From: Pontibacter arcticus | Lineage (GTDB): Bacteria > Bacteroidota > Bacteroidia > Cytophagales > Hymenobacteraceae | Assembly (NCBI RefSeq): GCF_003284895.1 | Contig: NZ_QMDV01000002.1 | Coordinates: forward strand, 1 to 64,000 | DNA: 64,000 nt | Direction of reading: 5' to 3' | Part shown: in pieces, positions 1 through 11,748 of the stretch | How positions within the stretch are numbered: position 1 is the stretch's first letter | Layout: every line of letters begins with the position of its first letter | Notes under the pieces: generated by a model | What the model was told of the DNA's origin: nothing | The model's input: the letters and a program-made list of their open reading frames with translations, nothing else | Database searches by the model: none | Position numbers and translations under genes: made by a program

Positions 1-31
1 TTTTACTACTTATTTTTAAAACAGACTTTTT

Positions 32-925
32 ATGAAACGCACCCAACTTTTAGCCGCCGCCCTCGTTTCGTTTTTTACAATTTCATGTGAGCAGTCCGAA
101 GTGGCCGCTCCAAGCGTTAGCCAGTCCATTGCAGGCGAGGTAAGCCAGCAGCAGCAATCTGTTATCTCTTCAGTAGAGACGTACCGCAAAAACCTGCTGG
201 TAGAAGAGCGCTTTGAAACCCCTGAACTGGCCGATTTCATTTCGGGCAACTACAGTGCCTTCTACAAGATGCAGTCCTCCAGGCTCTACAGCTTTGATGC
301 CTCCGCCGAGAAGGCAAAGAAAGGAACGCGTTCAGGTAAGTTTGAGATGCTCAAGGCCGATGCCGCCGCAGGCGTGATCCGCTCGGAGGCGGCCAGTCGT
401 AATGCTGAAACCAACCGTCACCGCTGGTACGGGCTGAGCCTGTATCTGCCATCCTCGGACTGGAGCACCTCCAATGACTGGGAGATCATCACCCAGTTCT
501 GGAGCCAGCACGATGCGGGCGAGGAGGCACACAACCCACCTATTGAATTGTTTGTCTCCAAGGGCCGCTTAAAGCTGGGTGTGAAGTGGGCCTCTGCCCC
601 GATCCACACGGATGCCACCCGGGACGGAGAATTAAAGTTTGACCTGGGCCTGCTGCCCAAAGACAAGTGGGCGGACTTTGTCTACCACATCAACTACTCC
701 TACAAGGAAGACGGCCTGATTCAGGTATGGATGGATGGCAAACTGGTGGTCAACCACAAAGGCCCCAACAGCTACAACGACCAGAAGATACCTTTCTTCA
801 AATACGGCATCTACAAGCGCAACTGGGACACCGCCACCACCAAGCGCAGGCTCTTTGTGGATGAGGTGCGGGTAGGAAACGAGAATGCCACCTACAACGA
901 CGTGGCCCCGACCAGAAAACTTTAA
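32..925 (+). CDS. Secreted polysaccharide lyase-like lipoprotein (heparin lyase I-type fold)
   Basis: The 297-residue protein starts with a lipoprotein signal whose lipobox ends at Cys19 (sequence TISC), so it is probably anchored in the envelope. The region from about residue 60 to 290 resembles the PF14099 polysaccharide-lyase family: the segment RWYGLSLYLPSSDW is followed by WEIITQFWSQH, an IQVWMDGKLVVNH strand and a final IYKRNW stretch, typical of the jelly-roll concanavalin-like fold of heparin lyase I-like proteins. The substrate cannot be read from the sequence; a uronate-containing glycan is the family expectation. It stands alone, with a strong terminator just downstream and a convergent operon beyond. 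No other glycan-uptake genes (SusC/SusD) lie nearby, so a role in a utilisation locus is not supported. It could also be a non-catalytic lectin-like relative. Confidence 0.75.
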   Translation: MKRTQLLAAALVSFFTISCEQSEVAAPSVSQSIAGEVSQQQQSVISSVETYRKNLLVEERFETPELADFISGNYSAFYKMQSSRLYSFDASAEKAKKGTRSGKFEMLKADAAAGVIRSEAASRNAETNRHRWYGLSLYLPSSDWSTSNDWEIITQFWSQHDAGEEAHNPPIELFVSKGRLKLGVKWASAPIHTDATRDGELKFDLGLLPKDKWADFVYHINYSYKEDGLIQVWMDGKLVVNHKGPNSYNDQKIPFFKYGIYKRNWDTATTKRRLFVDEVRVGNENATYNDVAPTRKL

Positions 926-940
926 TATAGGTTATACTTC

Positions 941-986
941 AAACAGCACAGGCAGAAGATCACTCTTCTGCCTGTGCTGTTTTTAA
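941..986 (+). terminator. Rho-independent terminator after the lyase-like gene
   Basis: An 18-bp perfect stem (941-958 pairing with 965-982) with a 6-nt loop is followed by a T-run. It begins 15 bases after the stop codon and faces the convergent cytochrome operon, so it may work in both directions. Confidence 0.9.
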
Positions 987-1046
987 TGTGGGAAGGATAA
1001 AGTATTGAATGAAAAAAGTTAAAACAAAAGAGCTGCTGGTTTTAAA

Positions 1047-1463
1047 TTAATGCTGATGTGGCGGACATAAATTCAGCAAGTCCTGTACTTCGTTTAAAGT
1101 ATAGCGGCGGTTTTGGTTGCCGAAGTTTGTCTGGATGTAGTTGAGCAGGTTCGTGATATCATCTTCGGGCATGGTTTCGACGCCGGGCATTTTCTGATTG
1201 TATTCCACGCCATTCACGGTTATACTTCCTTCTATGCCATGCCGGATGAGGCAGGGCAGTTCGTTGCGGTGATTTTCCAGGTAATCAGCACCGGCAATAG
1301 GTGGAATAACGCCTCGTAATCCTTTGCCATCTTCGAGGTGGCAGCTCTGGCAATGCTCTGCATACAGGCGTTCCCCTTCATTCTTTTTCTGGGTAAAGCA
1401 TTGGGTTAGACTTACGAGCGCCACTGCCCCGATAAGGCCCGATACAAATCTACTTTTTTGCAT
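1047..1463 (-). CDS. Class I-type mono-haem cytochrome c, envelope-anchored
   Basis: The 138-residue protein has an N-terminal hydrophobic signal with Cys22 at its end. The lipobox LTQC is atypical at position -1, so lipidation is possible but not certain. A single haem-binding motif C38-QSC-H42 is followed by a likely Met axial ligand in the sequence QKMPG near residue 90, which is the layout of a small class I cytochrome c. It would carry electrons in the periplasm. It is the last gene of a three-gene leftward operon; its start overlaps the end of the SCO gene by 14 bases, pointing to translational coupling. The SCO neighbour suggests a link to a copper oxidase, although no oxidase subunit lies in the window. 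Confidence 0.88.
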   Translation of the reverse strand: MQKSRFVSGLIGAVALVSLTQCFTQKKNEGERLYAEHCQSCHLEDGKGLRGVIPPIAGADYLENHRNELPCLIRHGIEGSITVNGVEYNQKMPGVETMPEDDITNLLNYIQTNFGNQNRRYTLNEVQDLLNLCPPHQH

Positions 1464-2121
1464 GGGGCTGCGCTTTCAGCAGAAGCGGAATTTCGGACAA
1501 CAATTTATCTACAGCCTCCTCTTTAGTGCCATCGTAAATGCCCCGGATGTGGCGGTTTTCATCTACTAACACAAAATGGCCGCCGTGCGTAAAGCCGCCT
1601 TCTATGGTCTGGTCTTCCTGGGCGGGTACCAGGTATTGCATCGCTACATCATAAATACTATCCTTATCACCAGTTACAAACTGCCACTTAGCTGTTTCAA
1701 CGTTCAGCCTTTCGGCGTACTCTTTTAGAACAGCCACCGTATCGTGCTTCGGGTCGATGGTGTGGGATAGCAGCATCACCTGCGGGTTGTCTTTATACTT
1801 TTCGTAGATGCGCAACATTTGGCTTTTCATTTTAGGGCAGATGGTAGGGCAGGACGTGAAAAAGAAATCCGCTACGTAAATTTTACCGGCCAGTGTGGCA
1901 TTTGTTACCTTCTGACTATCCTGGTTCACGAATGCAAAATCCGGAATCTGGTGGTAAACAGTATCCGTAACCGTTTTACCATCTACTTCTTTTTCAATTG
2001 CTTCGCGCTCGCCAAGTATAGGCAAGGTTGTTTCTTCGGAAGATGGACTGCATGAAAAAAGCGCTGTAGCTGCTAACAGGGCCGGAAGTATACTTTTGAA
2101 AATGACGTTATTTCGTATCAT
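1450..2121 (-). CDS. SCO1/SenC family copper chaperone lipoprotein
   Basis: The 223-residue protein has a lipoprotein signal ending at Cys24 (ALFSC) and a thioredoxin-like SCO domain. The copper-binding pair C91 and C95 (sequence SCPTIC) and downstream histidines at about 179 and 182 (THGGH) match the CxxxC plus His copper site. SCO proteins deliver copper to the CuA centre of cytochrome oxidase or keep its thiols reduced. It is the middle gene of the operon: it overlaps the upstream lipoprotein gene and the downstream cytochrome c gene by about 14 bases each. The SCO plus cytochrome c pairing supports a respiratory role, but the partner oxidase must be encoded elsewhere. Confidence 0.93.
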   Translation of the reverse strand: MIRNNVIFKSILPALLAATALFSCSPSSEETTLPILGEREAIEKEVDGKTVTDTVYHQIPDFAFVNQDSQKVTNATLAGKIYVADFFFTSCPTICPKMKSQMLRIYEKYKDNPQVMLLSHTIDPKHDTVAVLKEYAERLNVETAKWQFVTGDKDSIYDVAMQYLVPAQEDQTIEGGFTHGGHFVLVDENRHIRGIYDGTKEEAVDKLLSEIPLLLKAQPHAKK

Positions 2122-2530
2122 GTTGGGCTAGGGTTTTACGGGCAGCTACCAAAGTGCTGTCCATAATGGTTTTTACTCGTTCGATCTTTACAAGTTCCTG
2201 GTTCAGGTAATGCAGGGCTGCCTGGTTTTCGAGGCTATCCGGGGCGGTGTATTCACGCATCCAGTTCATCATCACTTCATCAGCCAGTGCCAGGCCTTCA
2301 ATGTCGCGTTCTAAAATGGCTTGTTCGGCCGTATCAGTCTTCTTTTCTTTTAAAGTGCGCAGGCTTCTGCGTAGTTTCGAGATCTCATCCATCTTGTTCA
2401 TGGCCTCATCGTGTACGGTAAGCACCTCGGTTTCCAGTTCTTTCTTTTGATCTTCTGTGGAGGAGCCGCCTGAGCAAGCGCTAAAAAGCAGTGTAGAAAC
2501 TAAAGCAACCGGGACTAACATTTTGTTCAT
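2108..2530 (-). CDS. Small coiled-coil lipoprotein of unknown function
   Basis: The 140-residue protein has a clear lipoprotein signal (lipobox FSAC, Cys19) followed by a charged, mostly helical body with heptad-like Leu/Ile spacing between residues 30 and 130. Proteins of this kind in Bacteroidota are often labelled viral A-type inclusion protein by coiled-coil similarity alone, which says nothing about function. It is the first gene of the operon with the SCO protein and cytochrome c, overlapping the SCO start by 14 bases, so a role in the same envelope electron-transfer or copper pathway is plausible but only inferred. Confidence 0.82.
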   Translation of the reverse strand: MNKMLVPVALVSTLLFSACSGGSSTEDQKKELETEVLTVHDEAMNKMDEISKLRRSLRTLKEKKTDTAEQAILERDIEGLALADEVMMNWMREYTAPDSLENQAALHYLNQELVKIERVKTIMDSTLVAARKTLAQHDTK

Positions 2531-5399
<2,869 letters not shown>

Positions 5400-5423
5400 A
5401 AGTTTAGCTAAAGTATAAATTTG

Positions 5424-5463
5424 AAAGCCGGTTGTACTACCAAAGTATAACCGGCTTTTTTTG
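5424..5463 (+). terminator. Rho-independent terminator after gyrB
   Basis: A 10-bp perfect stem (5424-5433 with 5449-5458) is followed by a T-run. The loop contains a copy of AAGTATA. Confidence 0.9.
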
Positions 5464-5538
5464 TGTACATTATAATTTAATATCACTATATTTATAAAAT
5501 TATAGATATACATTATTTCTTTAACCAAACCTAACGCT

Positions 5539-6996
5539 ATGTTAAAAACTTACTTAAAAATTGTTCTTACTGGCTTTCTGCTTTTCGCATCCATTACATC
5601 CATACAAGCGCAGGATTGTAAATGTACAGAGGTAATTGACGCGGCAGCAGACGCTTATGAAAAGAACTATTCGCTATTCATTTATAAAGTTACAGACCAA
5701 AACAGAGATCTTTATAATGCACACAAAAATGTAATTCGGAATAAGGCTGAACTAGTAACTGATTTAAGTGACTGTAAAGCTATTCTGAACCAGTACTTGC
5801 ATTTCTTCAGAGATGGCCATACGTATGTATTAAACTCAGATAAGAAAACCTTTTATAAGGAAGAAATAAAAATTAATGAGAAACAGTTTAAGAAAGCTTA
5901 CAGCAAAAATAATTATAACTTAAATCAGATTATTGGTATTTGGGAAAATGGAAGTTATACAGTAGCTATTGTTCCGAACCCAGCCAAAAGTAGCCGTGAA
6001 AGAGATTTTGTAGGTATTGTTCTGAGCAGCACTAACCCGGAATGGAAGCAATCTGACGTTAAATTTGAGTTGACTTCGAAAGCCGGTGCTTCCTACCAGG
6101 CAAACTTTATGATGGGGGACCATTCTGTTAAAAAAACGGAAGGAACACTGGTTGGTAAATCATTGCTCGAAATAGATGGTTCAGGCGATTGGAACAAAGT
6201 ATGGCCTGAAGTAAAAGGCCAGCAACCAAAAAATGAGATACAGGCAAAATACAAGCAGTTTCATCTATCTTATATTGGTGATATCCCTTACTTAAGGCTT
6301 CCGGATTTCTATTCTGTAGAACGATCTTTTGTTGATAGTCTGATGAAATCGAACCACGATAAAATCATGAAATCAGATTTTATGATTATAGATGTTCGTG
6401 GAAACAGTGGCGGGAGTGATGGTACTTATTTTCCGGTATTACCTTACGTTTTAAGTGGCCCGATAAAGTTACCTATAAACGGTTTCTGGCTGAGCGAATA
6501 TAATATCCAGAAGGTGATGGATTATAAAACAGGCAAACCAGGAAAAAAGGTGGAAGAGTATACGAAGCAGGAAAAGGAAGACTATGATTATATGATGGCG
6601 AATAAAGGGACTGCCGCCTTCGAGAACCCAAATGATTTTTGGACTTTTAAGACAGACACCCTTTACAACGGTCCGAAAAAAATTGTGATTCTAACAGATA
6701 AAGAAACGGCTAGTTCAGGCGAGACATTTGTGTTTCGGGCTAACCAAAGCAATAAAGTTGTTGTGTACGGACAGAACACCGCTGGCGTAGTGGATGGTTT
6801 TAACGGGCTTTCTAAAGACATTGGTTGTTTTGAGGTTGCATTTCCATCATCTTACAGAGCAAAAGATATCAAACAGAATCCTATTGACCCGTATGGCATA
6901 GCCCCGGATGTTTTTGTGAATGAAAAAGTAGATGCATTGAATTATGCCATTGAGCACATGCGGCATCTCCTGAAAAATGAAAGTATTAATCAGTAA
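5539..6996 (+). CDS. Secreted S41 family peptidase (C-terminal processing protease-like)
   Basis: The 485-residue protein has an N-terminal signal peptide of about 24 residues ending in IQAQ, so it is exported. The C-terminal half carries the S41 (tail-specific protease) core: the strand DFMIIDVRGNSGGSDGTY, then ILTDKETASSGETF with the probable nucleophilic Ser, and QNTAGVVDG. No clear PDZ domain is seen, as in the eukaryote-like S41 subgroup common in Bacteroidota. The N-terminal half is unassigned and lysine-rich. It is monocistronic, flanked by terminators on both sides. Codon use looks more AT-rich than gyrB, which may reflect lower expression or a different history. A second S41 protease lies at 14786-16222. 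Confidence 0.85.
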   Translation: MLKTYLKIVLTGFLLFASITSIQAQDCKCTEVIDAAADAYEKNYSLFIYKVTDQNRDLYNAHKNVIRNKAELVTDLSDCKAILNQYLHFFRDGHTYVLNSDKKTFYKEEIKINEKQFKKAYSKNNYNLNQIIGIWENGSYTVAIVPNPAKSSRERDFVGIVLSSTNPEWKQSDVKFELTSKAGASYQANFMMGDHSVKKTEGTLVGKSLLEIDGSGDWNKVWPEVKGQQPKNEIQAKYKQFHLSYIGDIPYLRLPDFYSVERSFVDSLMKSNHDKIMKSDFMIIDVRGNSGGSDGTYFPVLPYVLSGPIKLPINGFWLSEYNIQKVMDYKTGKPGKKVEEYTKQEKEDYDYMMANKGTAAFENPNDFWTFKTDTLYNGPKKIVILTDKETASSGETFVFRANQSNKVVVYGQNTAGVVDGFNGLSKDIGCFEVAFPSSYRAKDIKQNPIDPYGIAPDVFVNEKVDALNYAIEHMRHLLKNESINQ

Positions 6997-7028
6997 AAAA
7001 AGCCGGCAAGTATAGCCGGCTTTTTTTG
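6994..7028 (+). terminator. Rho-independent terminator after the S41 peptidase
   Basis: A stem built on GCCGGC/GCCGGC, extended by A and T runs, encloses a short loop that again contains AAGTATA. It overlaps the stop codon region and ends in eight T residues. Confidence 0.9.
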
Positions 7029-7091
7029 TGCTGTGTAATTTTGAAAATATAAACTGCAAATGCTCACGTATACTTCAACTCAATTCTTCTA

Positions 7092-8237
7092 ATGAGAAAA
7101 CTTATTACGCTATTCATTTTTATACTTGCTTTGCCCATGCTTTCGGAAGCGCAGCAGCTTAAGAAAATTAGGATTGAGCTTTACGCGCCAGGTTTAGCCG
7201 ATACGACAACCGTTTTTATTGCCGGTAATTTGCCGGAATTAGGTAGCTGGAACCCTGGTAAAGTAGCTATGCAAAACGACGGAAATCACACCTGGACAAT
7301 TAATCTGCAAATTCCCCTAGAAACAGCTTTAGAGTATAAGTATACTTTGGGCACCTGGGACAAAGAAGGAACAGATGCTGCAGGCGCCCCGCTTACTAAT
7401 TTCAGCAAAGTTATACTTTCCGATCCGCTCCTGCGTGATACCGTGGAGCATTGGGGCAGCAAGAAATTAAAAACGATTGCAGGAGGCATTACAGGTACTG
7501 TTAAGTACCACAGAAACTTAAAAGCAAAAGGCCTGCAAGACCGTGACATTATAGTCTGGCTCCCGAAAGGCTACACCGAAAACGCAGGTAAAAAGTACCC
7601 GGTTTTATACATGCACGACGGACAAAATATAGTAGATCCTGCTACCAGCTCGTTTGGCGTAGACTGGCAACTCGACGAGACCGCAGATAGCCTGATTGCA
7701 GCAAAAGATATTGAACCGGTTATAATTGTAGGCATTTACAACACCTCAGACCGCAGCGCCGAGTATACGCCCGGCGAAAAAGGAAGCGCTTACATGGATT
7801 TTGTAGTGCATACCGTAAAGCCTTTTGTAGATGCGCACTACCGTACCAAACCTGGTCGGAAACATACGGTAGTCGGAGGTTCGTCGGCGGGCGGTATTAT
7901 GGCGTTTATGCTGGCATGGGAGTACCCAAAGATGTTTTCGAAAGCCATCTGTATGTCGCCGGCCTTTAAAATTCAGGATATCGATTACGTAGATGATGTG
8001 CTGGCTTATAAGGGCAAAAAGAAGAAGCTGTTTTTCTACATTGATAACGGTGGCGTAGAACTGGAACAAAGATTGCAACCCGGCATAGACGAAATGCTGC
8101 AGGCACTTCAACAAAAAAAGTATAAACCAACAAAAGATTTCGTTTGGGTAAAGGCGCCGCAGCACAAACACTCCGAAGCTGCCTGGGCCAGCAGAATGCC
8201 CTTTGCCCTTAAACTTTGCTTTCCGGCAAAAAAGTAG
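7092..8237 (+). CDS. Secreted esterase with N-terminal starch-binding-like domain
   Basis: The 381-residue protein has a signal peptide (cleavage expected after about residue 20, SEAQ). Residues about 25-115 look like a CBM20/CBM48-type beta-sandwich: VFIAGNLPELGSWNPGKVAM and a following LEYKYTLGTW strand are typical. Residues about 135-375 form a putative esterase of the enterochelin-esterase/esterase D type with the nucleophile elbow GGSSAGG (Ser near 264), an IIVGIYN strand and a terminal His in KHSEAAW. It probably hydrolyses an ester on a glycan or siderophore-like substrate outside the cytoplasm; the exact substrate is unknown. It is a single gene downstream of a terminator. Confidence 0.82.
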   Translation: MRKLITLFIFILALPMLSEAQQLKKIRIELYAPGLADTTTVFIAGNLPELGSWNPGKVAMQNDGNHTWTINLQIPLETALEYKYTLGTWDKEGTDAAGAPLTNFSKVILSDPLLRDTVEHWGSKKLKTIAGGITGTVKYHRNLKAKGLQDRDIIVWLPKGYTENAGKKYPVLYMHDGQNIVDPATSSFGVDWQLDETADSLIAAKDIEPVIIVGIYNTSDRSAEYTPGEKGSAYMDFVVHTVKPFVDAHYRTKPGRKHTVVGGSSAGGIMAFMLAWEYPKMFSKAICMSPAFKIQDIDYVDDVLAYKGKKKKLFFYIDNGGVELEQRLQPGIDEMLQALQQKKYKPTKDFVWVKAPQHKHSEAAWASRMPFALKLCFPAKK

Positions 8238-8466
8238 CGAACTTATACATTAACTTCTCCCGAAAGGGCAGGCAAAGCATGGGATGTGCGTATCCGGTAA
8301 CTTTGTGAAGTATAAAGTCTTTATAAGATTAAAATGCCTTTTAAGGTGCCCTAAACTATATAATATCCGTTACAAGCTATATATTAGCAGGATTTACTAA
8401 TTCGTTGGTAAAGTACCTTACTGCCGCGCCCGCAAAGCCCGGGCAGACTATAAACACCCTGAAAGC

Positions 8467-10569
8467 ATGCTTATTAATAAGATTTCCGATCAGATAAAGA
8501 AAAGTAAATACATTAGCCGCGACCTGAGCTGGTTGCGCTTTAATTACCGTGTACTCGACCAGGCCCGCGATACGTCAAAAAACTTTTTCGACAGGCTGAA
8601 GTTCATGGCCATTACCTCGTCTAACCTGGACGAGTTTTTCATGATCCGGGTTGGTAGTTTATATAATTACATCGATTACGGAAAAGAGCGCCTCGATTAC
8701 TCCGGTCTGCGCGAATTGCCTTTCCGCAAGAAGCTGCTCGATTATGCCCACCGTTTTGTAAACGACCAATACCTGACCTACAGCAGCGAACTGAAGCCGC
8801 TGTTCTGCAAACACGGTTTTGATATTCAGAAAGTAGAGGAGCTCTCGGAAGTAGACCAGAAAAAAGTGGATTCATACTTCCGGAACACTATTTTTCCGTT
8901 GCTCACGCCGATGGTATACGATAATTACCATGGGTTCCCGTTGCTGATGAACCAGCTGTTAACCTTTGGGGTAGTTACGCGCACTACCGACGAAGTAAAA
9001 GCCCAGGATCGTTTAACCTTTGTACAGATACCACAGAACCTGGCGCGTTTTTACGAGATCAACCACAAGGATAAGATCATTTTTGTACCAATCGAGGAGA
9101 TCATCCGCTGGAAAATAAAGAAGCTTTTCCGGAACGTCGAGATCACGTCAGTAGACCTTTTCAGGATAACCCGTAACGGCGATTTTACGCTCGAAGAATC
9201 CGATGACCTGGAAGCGGACTTTGTGAAAGAGATTAAATCAAAGCTGCGTACCCGTAAAAAAGGCCGAGTAGTAAGATTGGAGCTCGAGCGAAACCCGTCG
9301 CCGTTTATGCTTAATATCCTGAAAGAGCGTTGGGCGATCGATAATGCGAATATCTTCGCCATCAGCAGCCTGATGGATTTGCGCAGTTTGTGGCAGATCA
9401 TTAACCACCGCCAGTTTAAAGATAAAGGCTTTAAGCAACCGGCTTCGGTTTTGCCCTTAAGTATGCCTTCGGATGTTGTAGACCTTTTTAGCTACCTGAA
9501 AGAGCATGACGTGTTGCTGCACCACCCTTACAATAGCATGGAGCCGGTGGTCAGTTTGCTGGAACGTGCCGCCGAAGACCCATCCGTACTTGGAATCAAG
9601 CAAACGATTTACCGTTTGGCAGACCAATCCAGGGTAACGGCTGCCCTGCTGAAAGCGGCTGAAAATGGCAAGCACGTGTCGGTTTTGTTTGAGGTAAAAG
9701 CTCGCTTTGATGAGGAGCGCAATATAAAGGAAGGCGAACGCCTGGAGAAGGCAGGCTGCTTTGTGATCTACGGTATCAGCAAGTATAAAACGCATACCAA
9801 AATGATGATGATCATCCGGAAAGAGGGTGAAAAAGTGACGCGGTATGTGCACCTGGGCAGCGGCAACTACAACGAATCCACGGCCAGGTTATACACCGAT
9901 GTGAGTTTACTGACGACCAACGAAGTATATGCCCACGACGTGTCTGAATTCTTTAATGTCATAACAGGGCACTCGCGGCCAAATGAGTATAAACACCTGC
10001 TCACGTCGCCGGTAGCGTTGCGCCTGCAACTGATCGAACTGATACGGAATGAAGCCCGAAACGCCAAAAAAGGCCTGAAAAGTGGCATCGTGATCAAGAT
10101 AAATTCCCTGGAAGACCGCGAGATAATCGATGAATTCTACAAAGCATCCAAAGCCGGAGTGCAGATAAAATTAATCGTGCGCGGCATCTGCTGCCTGCGG
10201 CCGGGACGTGTTGATCTGAGCGAGAATATTACGGTAAAATCTATTGTAGGCGAATACCTGGAGCATACACGTTTATACTATTTCCATAACAACGGCGACC
10301 CGAAAGTATACAGCGGCAGCGCCGATTGCATGGTACGCAGTTTCGACAGGAGAGTAGAAGCACTGTTCCTGATCGCGAATGAAGAACTGAAACGCGAGGC
10401 GATCAACATCCTGCACTTCAACGAGCTTGATAACCAGAACTCTTACATTATGCGCGAAGATGGCACTTATATTAAGAAGAAAGCCGCCGCAAACGAAGAA
10501 ATAATTGATGCACACAAAGTGTTTTACAACCGCACGTACGTAGAGGCCAATGTGGTGGAACTGGTGTAA
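8467..10569 (+). CDS. ppk1: Polyphosphate kinase 1
   Basis: The 700-residue enzyme makes polyphosphate reversibly from ATP. The N-terminal helical domain opens with SRDLSWLRFNYRVLDQA and the segment TSSNLDEFFMIRVG, both hallmarks of PPK1. The C-terminal phospholipase-D-like catalytic part contains FEVKARFDEERNI, the phosphorylatable His in KTHTKMMM, HLGSGNYNESTA and a second His in LEHTRLYYFHN, followed by GSADCMVRSFDRR. Length is normal. It faces the exopolyphosphatase gene at 10763-11662, so synthesis and breakdown of polyphosphate are encoded convergently with a terminator between them. A 229-bp gap upstream presumably holds its promoter. Confidence 0.96.
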   Translation: MLINKISDQIKKSKYISRDLSWLRFNYRVLDQARDTSKNFFDRLKFMAITSSNLDEFFMIRVGSLYNYIDYGKERLDYSGLRELPFRKKLLDYAHRFVNDQYLTYSSELKPLFCKHGFDIQKVEELSEVDQKKVDSYFRNTIFPLLTPMVYDNYHGFPLLMNQLLTFGVVTRTTDEVKAQDRLTFVQIPQNLARFYEINHKDKIIFVPIEEIIRWKIKKLFRNVEITSVDLFRITRNGDFTLEESDDLEADFVKEIKSKLRTRKKGRVVRLELERNPSPFMLNILKERWAIDNANIFAISSLMDLRSLWQIINHRQFKDKGFKQPASVLPLSMPSDVVDLFSYLKEHDVLLHHPYNSMEPVVSLLERAAEDPSVLGIKQTIYRLADQSRVTAALLKAAENGKHVSVLFEVKARFDEERNIKEGERLEKAGCFVIYGISKYKTHTKMMMIIRKEGEKVTRYVHLGSGNYNESTARLYTDVSLLTTNEVYAHDVSEFFNVITGHSRPNEYKHLLTSPVALRLQLIELIRNEARNAKKGLKSGIVIKINSLEDREIIDEFYKASKAGVQIKLIVRGICCLRPGRVDLSENITVKSIVGEYLEHTRLYYFHNNGDPKVYSGSADCMVRSFDRRVEALFLIANEELKREAINILHFNELDNQNSYIMREDGTYIKKKAAANEEIIDAHKVFYNRTYVEANVVELV

Positions 10570-10587
10570 GCAAAGATAAAATCGAAT

Positions 10588-10638
10588 AAAAAAAGGCTGG
10601 AGTTTAAACCTGTTATCGGTTTAGCTCCAGCCTTTTTT
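10588..10638 (+). terminator. Rho-independent terminator after ppk1
   Basis: A long stem (about 10591-10610 with 10619-10636, one small bulge) encloses a short loop and ends in a T-run. Confidence 0.9.
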
Positions 10639-10706
10639 ATACGTTAGATTTATACTTTTGAGCCTGATCAAGTTGTGTGTTGTAAACGGCAAACGCTAAC
10701 AGGTTA

Positions 10707-10725
10707 TCGGTGAAAACACCAACAA
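10707..10725. repeat. 19-bp repeat core, copy 1
   Basis: The 19-mer TCGGTGAAAACACCAACAA is identical to the loop region of the large hairpin at 56161-56230. Here it sits in a weaker hairpin (GGTG-AAAA-CACC with flanking partial pairing) between ppk1 and ppx, 70 bases past the ppk1 terminator. Two identical 19-mers in 64 kb are not expected by chance, so this looks like a dispersed small repeat. Confidence 0.7.
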
Positions 10726-10762
10726 CGGCAGCATCGCAGAACAGCGACAAAGTATAAAAATT

Positions 10763-11662
10763 TTACTTTATACTTCGGATAATGAATTTCTCGGGATGTT
10801 GCTGTTCATATAAGGCAGTCAGCATGCCGTCTTTAAGGCCAACGGCGGGCACCTGCATACTTTCGATGCCAGCCCATTTCATGGCAGACAGGTAGATCTC
10901 AGCGGCAGGCAGAATAACATCGGCGCGGTCCGGGTTCAGGAGCAGGTTCGTCAGGCGTTCTTCCATCGTTAAAGAGGCAATACTGGATACCACTGCTTCA
11001 ATCTCGCTTCTTAAAACAGGCAGGCCCATCGGTTTGCGAGCCATCTCGAATATTTTATTGATGTTGCCTCCAGTACCAATGGCGCACGCAGGTTTATAGT
11101 TTTGCGAGTTGACCTCAATCCAGTGGCGCATGTTATTCCATAACTCTTCCGAATCGCGGCCGTGCATATGCCGGATCGAACCTTGCTCAAACGAGCGGGA
11201 AGCCACTTTATCGCGGTTCACATAAAAGTTAAACTCGGTGCTGCCCCCGCCTACATCAATGTGCAGGTAATTCTGATCATCCAGGAAATTCACAATCACT
11301 TTATTGATCAGTTCGGCTTCCATTTCACCGTCTATTACCTGAATGTGCATCCCCAGGGTCTCCTGAACACGGGCAAGTATATCAGGCGCGTTCAGGGCCG
11401 AGCGCATGGCCGATGTGGCACAGATCATCAAATGGTCTACTTCGTGCACATCGATCAGCAATTTACAGGCATGCATCAGTTTGATAAACTTCACTATTTT
11501 GGCTTCGCTGATGTAGCCTGCCTTAAAAACATCTTCGCCGAAGCGGATAGGGTATCGGATGTATTCGATCCGTTTAAAAATTACTTTACCGTGTTGGTTT
11601 AATACGCTGGAAATCTGGCACCGAACTGCGTTGGAGCCTATATCGATAGCTGCTAACTTCAA
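10763..11662 (-). CDS. ppx: Exopolyphosphatase / Ppx-GppA family phosphatase
   Basis: The 299-residue protein is an ASKHA-fold phosphatase that removes terminal phosphate from polyphosphate or converts pppGpp to ppGpp. The first phosphate loop is AAIDIGSNAVRCQI at the N-terminus, and the second is HIDVGGGSTEFNFY with the following SFEQGSIR. It is about 300 residues, the short single-unit form, lacking the HD and C-terminal domains of the roughly 500-residue E. coli Ppx. The only possible start is a TTG codon at 11660-11662; an in-frame TAA lies four codons upstream and no ATG intervenes. Placement opposite ppk1 favours a role in polyphosphate turnover over guanosine pentaphosphate hydrolysis. 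Confidence 0.92.
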   Translation of the reverse strand: MKLAAIDIGSNAVRCQISSVLNQHGKVIFKRIEYIRYPIRFGEDVFKAGYISEAKIVKFIKLMHACKLLIDVHEVDHLMICATSAMRSALNAPDILARVQETLGMHIQVIDGEMEAELINKVIVNFLDDQNYLHIDVGGGSTEFNFYVNRDKVASRSFEQGSIRHMHGRDSEELWNNMRHWIEVNSQNYKPACAIGTGGNINKIFEMARKPMGLPVLRSEIEAVVSSIASLTMEERLTNLLLNPDRADVILPAAEIYLSAMKWAGIESMQVPAVGLKDGMLTALYEQQHPEKFIIRSIK

Positions 11663-11748
11663 AAGCTTAAGGTTTTATAATTGGCACAAGTGTAAATATA
11701 ATCAGAAAACAGGATTTTGAAAGTGCATTTAGCGTTGCCTGCCAGTAA

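Noticed and set aside
7036-7043. A TAATTTTG box upstream of the CBM-esterase gene
   Set aside because: It matches the -7 consensus TAnnTTTG, but the nearest TTG is only 7 bp upstream and the region is part of the preceding terminator, so I could not support a complete promoter.
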